From: an uncultured Rhodospirillales bacterium | GTDB taxonomy: Bacteria; Pseudomonadota; Alphaproteobacteria; Acetobacterales; Acetobacteraceae | Length of the DNA stretch: 7,943 nt | Assembly (NCBI GenBank): GCA_903932545.1 | Contig: CAIZGT010000403.1 | Coordinates: 1-7,943 of the forward strand | Direction of reading: 5' to 3' | Part shown: positions 1 to 6,658 of the stretch, piece by piece | Layout: every line of letters starts with the position of its first letter | Position numbering within the stretch: position 1 is the stretch's first letter | Program-made: the position numbers and the translations under genes | Notes under the pieces: model-generated | What the model was told of the DNA's origin: nothing | What the model saw: the letters and a program-made list of their open reading frames with translations, nothing else | The model's database searches: none

Positions 1-45
1 CCATCATCACCTTGCCGCCCGAGCACTGCAATGCTATGAAATATT

Positions 46-66
46 GCCCGACATGGCTGGTCGGGC
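46..66 (-). terminator. Possible terminator hairpin after the HerA-like gene
   Basis: A perfect 7-bp inverted repeat (GCCCGAC at 46-52, GTCGGGC at 60-66) encloses a 7-base loop. It starts about 45 bases past the stop codon of the leftward ATPase gene. On the minus strand the stem is followed by the A/T-rich run AATATTTCAT, which is only weakly U-rich, so a Rho-independent terminator is plausible but not secure. Confidence 0.35.
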
Positions 67-110
67 GGCTTGCATTGTGGCCAAGCTGAGATCGAGATAA
101 CCGCTCTAGA

Positions 111-1613
111 TCACGCTGACACCGCATCATCAGCCAGCGTATCGCCCGGCGCGGTGACCCAGGCGAGTTCCACCAGGGTGACAATTCGCCTTCCCGCGCC
201 ATCGGTTTGGCAGACGATCAAACCCTGTTCCTCGATATATGCCAGCACCCGCCGCGCCCGGCCCAGCGAGCGGGTGCCATAGGCGCGGGCGATGGCCGGA
301 TCACCAGGGCAGGGCGCACCATCTTTGGCGGCGCGGGCGATCATCATGAAAATGCCCTGCATATCCTCCGGCAGCGCCGATGCGCGGGTGGAGACATCTT
401 GCCAAATCTCCTCATCCGCCATCTCGGCACTGACGCCAGCCCGCGCGCGGGTCAGCATACGGCGAAAGGCAGGAAGTTCGGGGATGTTGGAGCCCAAACC
501 CTCAATCCGGCAGCGGACCAGGAAATCCTGATACAGCACGCCGATGGCGCGGAACCCAGCCTCCGGGTCGGCGAGGATGGCACCCAGAATGCGGTCAAGC
601 CGCGCGCGTTGCTCGGCCAACGCCTCACGGCTTGGCAGCGCCTCGAACAGATCGGTGCGCGGTGCGGCACCTAACTGTGGTGCTGCGGCCATCAACTGGC
701 TCAGCAAATCCGGCGCGGGCGCGGCGGGTGGCCTGCGCTGTGGGCGCGACGATTCTGGCGGTGGGGCGGCGAGTATGACGGCGCGGGCATCCTCCAGCCC
801 AGCTCTGGGCAGCGGCGTCAGACGCTGGATCACGTTGCGCGGCTGGGTTTGGGTGACGCCGATGCGCAGGCTTAACGGCCGACGTGACATTGCCGGGCCA
901 AGTGCGATGAAATGACCGCGCTCCAAATCGCGAAACGCCTCCGCCTGCCTGCGCTCCATGCCGAGCAGATCGGCGGCGCGCGCCATGTCGATATCCAGAA
1001 ACGTGCGCCCCATCAGGAAATTGGACGCCTCAGCGGCCACGTTCTTGGCAAGCTTGGCCAATCGCTGGGTGGCAATAATGCCAGCCAGCCCACGCTTGCG
1101 GCCGCGGCACATCAAATTCGTCATCGCGCCAAGCGAGAGCTTGCGCGCCTCGTCCGAGATTTCACCAGCAGCAGCGGGGGCAAAAAGCTGTGCCTCGTCC
1201 ACCACCACCAGCATCGGATACCAGTGATCGCGATCCACCTCGAACAGCCCGCCAAGAAACGCGGCGGCACGACGAAGTTGGTTCTCCGCGTCCAGCCCTT
1301 CCAGATTGAGCACGGTGGAGACACGATGCATCCGCGCCCGCTCACCGGCCAATTGCAGGCTTTGCTCGGTCTGCGCCTGCGCATCAATCACCAAATGGCC
1401 AAAACTCTCGGCCAGCGTGACGAAATCACCCTCTGGGTCGATGATCGCCTGCTGCACCCAAGGGCTGCTCTGTTCGAGCAGACGGCGCAACAGATGCGAT
1501 TTGCCAGAGCCGGAATTGCCCTGCACCAGCAAGCGGGTGGCCAGCAGCTCCTCCAGATCAAGCATCGCTGGCGCACCTGCCGTGGTGCTGCCCATTTCGA
1601 TCGCAACCGTCAT
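111..1613 (-). CDS. HerA/DUF87-type P-loop ATPase (FtsK-HerA superfamily)
   Basis: Predicted cytoplasmic ATPase of about 500 residues, resembling HerA-type DNA translocases/helicases. Counting from the ATG at 1613, I see a Walker A motif GNSGSGKS (32-39), the HerA-like strand IIDPEGDF (57-64), a Walker B motif MLVVVDEAQLF (134-144, D139/E140), RGRKRG (170-175) and a sensor-like ATQR (181-184). A proline-rich linker (about 282-302) leads to a helical region I do not recognise. A C-terminal segment (about 438-481) looks like a winged helix and could bind DNA. No signal peptide or membrane segment is visible. Start: an in-frame TTG at 1625 would add four residues but lies only 2 bases from the Shine-Dalgarno sequence GGGAGG. 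The ATG at 1613 is 14 bases away, so neither spacing is ideal; I chose ATG. No NurA nuclease lies next to it within the window, so repair, phage-related or defence roles all remain open. The ATPase call is secure; the process is not. Confidence 0.85.
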   Translation of the reverse strand: MTVAIEMGSTTAGAPAMLDLEELLATRLLVQGNSGSGKSHLLRRLLEQSSPWVQQAIIDPEGDFVTLAESFGHLVIDAQAQTEQSLQLAGERARMHRVSTVLNLEGLDAENQLRRAAAFLGGLFEVDRDHWYPMLVVVDEAQLFAPAAAGEISDEARKLSLGAMTNLMCRGRKRGLAGIIATQRLAKLAKNVAAEASNFLMGRTFLDIDMARAADLLGMERRQAEAFRDLERGHFIALGPAMSRRPLSLRIGVTQTQPRNVIQRLTPLPRAGLEDARAVILAAPPPESSRPQRRPPAAPAPDLLSQLMAAAPQLGAAPRTDLFEALPSREALAEQRARLDRILGAILADPEAGFRAIGVLYQDFLVRCRIEGLGSNIPELPAFRRMLTRARAGVSAEMADEEIWQDVSTRASALPEDMQGIFMMIARAAKDGAPCPGDPAIARAYGTRSLGRARRVLAYIEEQGLIVCQTDGAGRRIVTLVELAWVTAPGDTLADDAVSA

Positions 1614-1624
1614 CGTTTGGGTCA

Positions 1625-1649
1625 AAGCCTCCCGTTGAGAGGGAGGCTT
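1625..1649 (-). promoter_or_regulatory. Perfect hairpin overlapping the ribosome binding site of the HerA-like gene
   Basis: Nine-base perfect arms (AAGCCTCCC at 1625-1633, GGGAGGCTT at 1641-1649) enclose a 7-base loop. In the leftward transcript the 3' arm holds GGGAGG (1633-1628), the only good Shine-Dalgarno sequence ahead of the HerA-like gene, so folding would hide it. The hairpin also lies 73 bases past the phosphodiesterase stop codon and could be that gene's terminator. The sequence after the stem (TTTGACCC) is a poor U-tract, which weakens that reading. Either role, or both, is inferred from the fold alone. Confidence 0.4.
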
Positions 1650-1721
1650 ATCAACCCGACCGACTGCGCCCGCAACTCTCGTGATCGAGGCCTGACCCGC
1701 ATCATCACCCGATGGCGCGGC

Positions 1722-3536
1722 TTACCGCGAGCCTTCCGCAGGCAGGCCCAGCGTGCGGCCCGGATAGCCGGCCACGTCGAAATAGCGGGTTTCACCCACC
1801 ACCTGCGACATTACCACGGTCACATGGCCCAACGCATCCGGCTCAGAGCGCAACACCACTTGCCTGGTGGTCGGCATTGCGTTGTTCGGCATCGCTTCCG
1901 ACAACACGCGGCCCACCAATTTGCCCTTGTCCTTAATTTTCAAGCCCAACAGCTTGGCCACCGTTTTGCCAATATCGGCGTTGCTGGCAGGCGCTGCGTC
2001 TTCAAAATGCTGGCGGAAGCTCGGGCCAGCTGCTCCCATGATGTTACGGGTATCGGCACGGGAGAAATTGCCATGCATGCCTTGGCCCTGCTGCAAGCTG
2101 GTATCGGCCACTTCCACCCCGCAGGTGGTCGGGTCGGCGCAACCAGTTGCGAAGGTGCGGAAGTTCAGTGCAATCGCGGGCATCGGGGTGATGGCCGAGC
2201 CTTTCAGGGCGATGGCCGACATCGGCAGCGTGCCGGGGATTTTTCCAAGCGAGTCATCAACAAACAAGCCGCTCACATAATCCTGCGAGGACAAGAACGC
2301 CACCACTTTGGCAGCCAAGGCTTTGTCAGCATTGGGTAGATAAATCAGGTCTGACCCACCATTGGACGCCACCACCACATCGGGCTTGGCCGGATCCGAG
2401 CCGAGCAGACCGTTGCCGCGCGACGGGTGTGCGCCAGCCGCCACCGGGGCGGATTTCGCATCTGGATCATACAGGCTCATTCCCAACGCGTGCGCGAGAT
2501 CGATGGCGACAAAGCCAGGCGGCACCAAGTTCGGCGTCACGTCCTTGTAGCGCTGCTGGGCGGCAAAGCTAGTCGCGCTCTCTTTGGAGATGGTGGAGAA
2601 GCCGTGATCAGAGGTGATGATCACATCCGTATCGCCATCCAGACCCTGCTCCTTCAGCGCCGCCAGCAGCTTGGCCAGATTGTCATCCGCATTCTTGATC
2701 GCGGCCATTGAGGTTGGGCCATTGATGCCAGGGATCAAACGGCCGAGGCTGTCACCCTGATTGTGCTGCGTGCCATCGGGGTCGCGCGACCAATACACCA
2801 TCACGAACGGCGTTTTGCGTGCTTTGAACCAAGGCAGTACGGCCTTGGTGGTAACGTCAGTGAAGTAATTTTGCTGCTCCACATTGGCCACCATCGTGCC
2901 GGACGCGGTGGCGTCACCGGCTTTGCCGTTATCGCCGCGCGTGGGTGCCTGCACTGCCACCCCGGCAGCAGTCAGCCGCTGCTTGAGTTCGTCAGACAAC
3001 GGGATGCCGCCGGTGCGACCGGTCATGTCATCGACCACGATGGTTTTCTGGCCGGTGCGCTCGGTGTGGTCAAAGATCAATGCCGGGCCGAGTTTGCCGA
3101 TTGTTGCCGTGGCATAGCCGGTGTCGCGCGCGGCTTTGAGGATGGTCTCCTCATTGAGATAGTCACCGGAAAAATGCTCATCCACATCGCCCAGCACCGG
3201 GTCACTTTCCAGGAACGGCGTCAGGCTGTCGCCCGCGCCCGGCACCTGGAAGCCGGTGTAGATCGTGTTGCTGAAATCCCCGGAGTCACCCAGCATATGG
3301 CCGGTTGCCATGCCCGACGCGTTGGCAGTGGTGAAAGTGGGGAACAGCGAATGCGTGTTGGTGAAGCGCACGCCGCGCGCCATAAGAGCCAACATCGTCG
3401 GCGCGTTCTGCTGGGTCACCACGCCGGGGCGCAGGCCATCGGCGACAAACAAGATCACGTTATGCGGGCGCTGCTGCGCTACGGCGGGAACGGCCAGGGC
3501 GCTGAATACCGCGACTATTGCCAACAAAATCCGCAT
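1722..3536 (-). CDS. Secreted alkaline phosphatase superfamily phosphodiesterase (nucleotide pyrophosphatase-like)
   Basis: Predicted exported, two-metal hydrolase of phosphodiester or phosphomonoester bonds, about 604 residues. Residues 1-20 form a clear signal peptide ending AVPAVA before QQ, so the enzyme is probably periplasmic or extracellular. The superfamily active site appears complete: D33 in FVADGLR, the probable nucleophile T69 in FPTFTTANASGMATG with N72 three residues on (compare T-F-P-N of NPP enzymes), D254 and H258 in DPDGTQH, D310/H311 in TSDHG, and H488 in GMHGN. Two cysteines near 466 and 472 could form a disulfide. Start: an ATG at 3548 is in frame, but GGGGG sits 5 bases ahead of the ATG at 3536, whereas nothing purine-rich precedes 3548. 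The later ATG also gives a tighter signal peptide. The gene is transcribed toward the HerA-like ATPase (108 bases apart) and away from the ABC-F gene. The substrate cannot be read from the sequence; nucleotides, phospholipid head groups or other phosphoesters are possible. Confidence 0.88.
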   Translation of the reverse strand: MRILLAIVAVFSALAVPAVAQQRPHNVILFVADGLRPGVVTQQNAPTMLALMARGVRFTNTHSLFPTFTTANASGMATGHMLGDSGDFSNTIYTGFQVPGAGDSLTPFLESDPVLGDVDEHFSGDYLNEETILKAARDTGYATATIGKLGPALIFDHTERTGQKTIVVDDMTGRTGGIPLSDELKQRLTAAGVAVQAPTRGDNGKAGDATASGTMVANVEQQNYFTDVTTKAVLPWFKARKTPFVMVYWSRDPDGTQHNQGDSLGRLIPGINGPTSMAAIKNADDNLAKLLAALKEQGLDGDTDVIITSDHGFSTISKESATSFAAQQRYKDVTPNLVPPGFVAIDLAHALGMSLYDPDAKSAPVAAGAHPSRGNGLLGSDPAKPDVVVASNGGSDLIYLPNADKALAAKVVAFLSSQDYVSGLFVDDSLGKIPGTLPMSAIALKGSAITPMPAIALNFRTFATGCADPTTCGVEVADTSLQQGQGMHGNFSRADTRNIMGAAGPSFRQHFEDAAPASNADIGKTVAKLLGLKIKDKGKLVGRVLSEAMPNNAMPTTRQVVLRSEPDALGHVTVVMSQVVGETRYFDVAGYPGRTLGLPAEGSR

Positions 3537-3623
3537 TTTGACCCCCATTGTCGGAACGATGTTATCCGCTAGCCTGAATCGGCGCCGCGAAATATCGCAG
3601 TTTTATGACTATCGGGAAGTGAG

Positions 3624-3695
3624 ATGAATACTCGCACCGCCACGCTGGGTTTCTCGATTGCGCTGAGTTGGTATAAGCCCCTGCCCATAGCTTAG
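3624..3695 (+). CDS. Possible 23-residue leader ORF upstream of the ABC-F gene
   Basis: ATG at 3624 opens 23 codons ending in TAG at 3693-3695, 15 bases before the ABC-F start. The peptide would read MNTRTATLGFSIALSWYKPL plus three residues. A purine run GGGAAG (3614-3619) lies 4 bases ahead of the ATG. Translated leader ORFs controlling ABC-F genes by ribosome stalling are known for antibiotic-resistance members, but nothing in this sequence proves translation. A candidate -10 box lies inside this ORF; if that is the real promoter, the ORF is outside the transcript. An ORF this short can arise by chance. Confidence 0.2.
   Translation: MNTRTATLGFSIALSWYKPLPIA
3672..3677 (+). promoter_or_regulatory. 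Candidate -10 box for the ABC-F gene
   Basis: TATAAG at 3672-3677 is the best match to a sigma70-type -10 element ahead of the rightward ABC-F gene and would start transcription roughly 25-30 bases before its ATG. No convincing -35 element lies 16-18 bases upstream; TTCTCG at 3651-3656 is the nearest and weak. This is a guess from the -10 match alone. Confidence 0.22.
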
Positions 3696-3710
3696 GCCGT
3701 TGAGGACCGC

Positions 3711-5333
3711 ATGATTCGCCTGGACAACATCAGCAAGCAGAACGGCACCCGACTGGTGTTCATCGAAGCTTCGGCGGCGTTGCAGAAGGGCGAAAAAGTC
3801 GGCCTTGTCGGCCCCAATGGTGCGGGAAAGACCACGCTGTTTCGGATGATCACCGGACAGGAAGAGCCGGATGAAGGCCAAATCTTGGCAGATCGCGGCA
3901 TCACCATCGGCTTCTTTAGCCAAGATGTGGGCGAAATGGCGGGCCGCTCGGCGGTGGCTGAGGTTATGGACGGGGCTGGGCCGGTGAGTGAAGTGGGTGG
4001 TGAACTCGCCCAACTCGAAGCAGCGATGGCCGATCCTGATCAGGCCGACAATATGGACGCCATCATTGAACGTTTCGGCGAAGTTCAGGCGCGCTTTGAG
4101 GAGCTCGACGGCTACGCGCTGGACGGTCGCGCGCGTGAGGTGCTCGACGGGCTCGGTTTCAGCCAAGAGATGATGGACGCAGATGTGGGCAAACTGTCCG
4201 GCGGCTGGAAGATGCGCGTGGCTCTGGGGCGGATTTTGCTGATGCGGCCAGATGTGATGCTACTCGACGAGCCGAGCAACCATTTGGATTTGGAGAGCCT
4301 CATCTGGCTCGAATCCTTCCTCGCCAATTACGACGGCGCGCTGCTGATGACCTCGCATGATCGCGCTTTCATGAACCGCATCATCAACAAGGTGATCGAG
4401 ATCGACGGCGGCAACCTGACGAGTTTTACTGGTGATTACGAATTCTATGAGGTCCAGCGCGCGCTGAACGAAAAGCACCAACAGGCGCAGTTCGAACGCC
4501 AGCAGGCGATGCTGGCCAAAGAGATCAACTTCATCGAACGCTTTAAAGCCCGCGCCAGCCATGCCGCCCAGGTGCAGAGCCGGGTGAAGAAGCTGGACAA
4601 AATCGAGCGCGTTGAGCCCCCGAAGCGCCGCACGTCTGTGGCCTTTGAGTTCCGCACCGCGCCGCGCTCTGGCGATGACGTGGCCAAACTCAGCGCAGTG
4701 CACAAACGCTACGGCAACAAGGTGATCTATCAGGGGCTCGACCTGCTGGTGCGTCGCAAGGAGCGTTGCTGTGTGCTCGGCGTGAATGGCGCGGGGAAAT
4801 CCACCCTGCTCAAACTCGTCACCGGCTCGACCGCGCCGGATGCGGGCACGGTTAATCTCGGTGGCAGCGTCAAGATGGGCTACTTCGCGCAGCACGCCAT
4901 GGATTTGCTCGACGGCGAGCGCACGGTGTTCGAGACGTTAGAGCATAATTTCCCGCGTGACGGCCAAGCCCCCCTGCGCGCGCTGGCGGGCGCGTTCGGG
5001 TTCTCCGGCGACGAGGTGGACAAGCGTTGCCGCGTGCTTTCCGGCGGTGAGAAGGCGCGGTTGGTGATGGCGATGATGCTGTTCGACCCACCGAATTTTC
5101 TGGTTTTGGACGAACCAACCAACCATTTGGACATTGCGACCAAGGAGATGCTGATCTCTTCACTCTCAACTTTTGAGGGCACGATGTTGTTCGTCTCGCA
5201 TGACCGGCATTTTCTCGGCGCGCTGTCCAACCGGGTGTTGGAACTGACGCCGGAGGGGATCCACCAATATGATGGCGGCTATACCGAATATGTCGCGCGC
5301 ACCGGCCAGGAGGCTCCCGGTCTGCATGCGTGA
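3711..5333 (+). CDS. ABC-F family ATPase (two fused ATP-binding cassettes, no membrane domain)
   Basis: Soluble ABC-F protein of 540 residues. The family acts on ribosomes, entering the E site to modulate stalled or initiating complexes; a few members give resistance to ribosome-targeting antibiotics. Cassette 1 has Walker A GPNGAGKT (34-41), signature LSGGW (162-166), Walker B VMLLDEPSNHLD (182-193) and switch histidine H216. A charged helical linker of about 80 residues (from about 242, rich in Q, E, K and R) matches the inter-domain P-site tRNA interaction motif. Cassette 2 has Walker A GVNGAGKS (358-365), signature LSGGEK (443-448), Walker B FLVLDEPTNHLD (463-474) and H498. Both ATP sites look active. 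There is no transmembrane segment and no long C-terminal coiled coil of the Uup kind. Start: ATG at 3711 with GAGG 5 bases upstream. It is a single rightward gene, divergent from the phosphodiesterase and convergent with arsJ. I expect a housekeeping translation factor, but subfamily assignment needs a phylogeny. Confidence 0.93.
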   Translation: MIRLDNISKQNGTRLVFIEASAALQKGEKVGLVGPNGAGKTTLFRMITGQEEPDEGQILADRGITIGFFSQDVGEMAGRSAVAEVMDGAGPVSEVGGELAQLEAAMADPDQADNMDAIIERFGEVQARFEELDGYALDGRAREVLDGLGFSQEMMDADVGKLSGGWKMRVALGRILLMRPDVMLLDEPSNHLDLESLIWLESFLANYDGALLMTSHDRAFMNRIINKVIEIDGGNLTSFTGDYEFYEVQRALNEKHQQAQFERQQAMLAKEINFIERFKARASHAAQVQSRVKKLDKIERVEPPKRRTSVAFEFRTAPRSGDDVAKLSAVHKRYGNKVIYQGLDLLVRRKERCCVLGVNGAGKSTLLKLVTGSTAPDAGTVNLGGSVKMGYFAQHAMDLLDGERTVFETLEHNFPRDGQAPLRALAGAFGFSGDEVDKRCRVLSGGEKARLVMAMMLFDPPNFLVLDEPTNHLDIATKEMLISSLSTFEGTMLFVSHDRHFLGALSNRVLELTPEGIHQYDGGYTEYVARTGQEAPGLHA

Positions 5334-5382
5334 TGTTCGGGGCGTTGGATGCTGTTGAAAGACAGTGCGGCTATGGGCCATG

Positions 5383-5424
5383 AATTGGATCAGCCGTGAA
5401 AAGCAGCCGCACGGCGATCCAATT
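5383..5424. terminator. Strong bulged hairpin between convergent genes, probable bidirectional terminator
   Basis: Outer arms AATTGGATC (5383-5391) and GATCCAATT (5416-5424) and inner arms GCCGTG (5393-5398) and CACGGC (5410-5415) pair perfectly, giving a 15-bp stem with one bulged A (5392) and an 11-base loop. It lies 49 bases after the ABC-F stop and 4 bases after the arsJ stop, the position expected of a shared terminator for convergent genes. Neither strand has a clean U-tract after the stem (AAAATC on plus, CATGGC on minus), so it may instead protect 3' ends or bind a protein. Confidence 0.5.
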
Positions 5425-5428
5425 AAAA

Positions 5429-6658
5429 TCAGGCCAATGACGCACGCCTTGCATTGGCGTCGGACGGCAGTGCGAGGGTGATGGCAAGGCAGATTGCCAA
5501 CATCGCAGCGGAGCCCCAAAGACATCCCGGCAGACCTGCCATTTGCGTCAGCACGCCCGACAGTAAGATCCCGATCAGGCGTCCGCAAGCATTGGCAGCG
5601 TAATAGAAGCCGACATCCTCGGCGGCCTTCTCTGATCCGGCATAGGCCAGGATCAGATAGGAGTGCAGGGAGGAAATCACCGCGAAGGCAAAGCCAAAGA
5701 TCGCCAAGCCGACAACGACGATGATATCCGGGCGCACACTGCCAGCAAACGTAAGCGCCAAAGCGATAGCAACCGGAATGGCGGTCAGGATCGCTCCCCA
5801 CAAACGGGCTTCGGGCACCTCACGCGAGAGGCCATCCGTGCTGCGCCGGACGACGGAAGGTGCCAGCGCTTGAACGCCACCATAGCCAACCGTCCAGGCG
5901 GCAAGGAATCCCGCCACCCAAATGTAGTGCCAGCCGTTGGCATACAGAAACACCGGCAAACCTACGACAAACCAAACGTCGCGCGAGCCGAACATGAAGA
6001 TACGTGCCGCCGCAAGCAGATTGATCGCCGGTGTTTTGGCGAACAATTCCTGGAAGCTTTTCGAAGACTTCGCTTTACCCAGCGTGCGCGGCAGTGACAA
6101 CACGACGGCCACCAGGACAGAGGCAAGCACCGCCGCCATGAGCCGAAGTGCGAACGCAAACCCGACGAACTGGAGCAACGCGCCACCGACAAAGAAGCCG
6201 ATCCCCTTCATGGCGTTCTTTGAGCCGGTGAACCAGGCAACCCATTTGAACAGCTGCCCGGCACCCTGTTGCGAGGAAGCCTTGATGGCGGATTTCGAGG
6301 CCGTTTTGGTCAGATCCTTCGCCACCCCGGCGATGCCCTGCGCCAACACCACGTAGGTGACGGAAAGCGTTGCATCCCAGTTCGGGTTCAGCGCCGAAAG
6401 CATCAAAAGCCCGCCGATCTGCAATGCCATACCAACGCCGAGCATCCGCGGGATGCCGAACCGCAGCGCGAGCCAGCCACCGCCCAGATTGGCAAAAATC
6501 CCTGCCGTCTCATAAAGCAGGAACAAAAAGGCCAACGTGAACGGCGTATATCCCAGCTGGTAGAAATGCAGCAGCACCAGCATCCGCAACGCGCCATCGG
6601 TGAGCGTGAAGGTCATGTAGCTCGCCGTCACGATGGCGTAGTTGCGAATGCCGGACAT
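5429..6658 (-). CDS. arsJ: Organoarsenical efflux permease ArsJ (major facilitator superfamily)
   Basis: Inner-membrane exporter of 409 residues that, in the known ArsJ system, expels 1-arseno-3-phosphoglycerate made by its partner GAPDH; the product then breaks down to arsenate outside. Hydrophobic segments run through the protein (for example about 8-30, 40-58, 74-90, 97-112, 152-188, 228-240, 245-262, 286-305, 310-340 and 358-398), consistent with 10-12 membrane helices. Distinctive ArsJ-like stretches are the N-terminal NYAIVTASYMTFTLTDGALR, the loop GVAKDLTKTASKSAIK (111-126) and GSRDVWFVVGLPVFLY (224-239). The gene is last in the visible arsenic operon: its ATG overlaps the GAPDH stop by one base (TAATG), with GCGGGG (6670-6665) as ribosome binding site 6 bases upstream, inside the last GAPDH codons. 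That arrangement suggests coupled translation. Length is normal and no damage is seen. Adjacency to the dedicated GAPDH makes the call firm. Confidence 0.94.
   Translation of the reverse strand: MSGIRNYAIVTASYMTFTLTDGALRMLVLLHFYQLGYTPFTLAFLFLLYETAGIFANLGGGWLALRFGIPRMLGVGMALQIGGLLMLSALNPNWDATLSVTYVVLAQGIAGVAKDLTKTASKSAIKASSQQGAGQLFKWVAWFTGSKNAMKGIGFFVGGALLQFVGFAFALRLMAAVLASVLVAVVLSLPRTLGKAKSSKSFQELFAKTPAINLLAAARIFMFGSRDVWFVVGLPVFLYANGWHYIWVAGFLAAWTVGYGGVQALAPSVVRRSTDGLSREVPEARLWGAILTAIPVAIALALTFAGSVRPDIIVVVGLAIFGFAFAVISSLHSYLILAYAGSEKAAEDVGFYYAANACGRLIGILLSGVLTQMAGLPGCLWGSAAMLAICLAITLALPSDANARRASLA

Noticed and set aside
1..100. Possible partial gene at the left edge: a plus-strand frame open from the edge to a TAA at 98-100, and a minus-strand frame open toward the edge
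   Set aside because: Both are only about 30 codons in view with no recognisable motif, and open stretches of that length are expected by chance at this GC content. The data cannot decide.
912..2339. A 475-codon open frame on the plus strand crossing the HerA-like gene, the gap and the phosphodiesterase gene
   Set aside because: It lies antisense to two well-supported genes, is rich in H, R, G and Q with no recognisable motif, and crosses unrelated genes and their gap. It is an artefact of high-GC codon use on the other strand.
4260..4895. A 211-codon minus-strand open frame inside the ABC-F gene
   Set aside because: It is wholly antisense to a gene with all ABC-F motifs, has no family resemblance and no ribosome binding site that I can support.
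5166..5801. A 211-codon minus-strand frame overlapping the ends of the ABC-F gene and arsJ
   Set aside because: It overlaps arsJ in another frame and the ABC-F gene in antisense, and runs through the intergenic hairpin. The composition is not protein-like, and both overlapped genes are secure.
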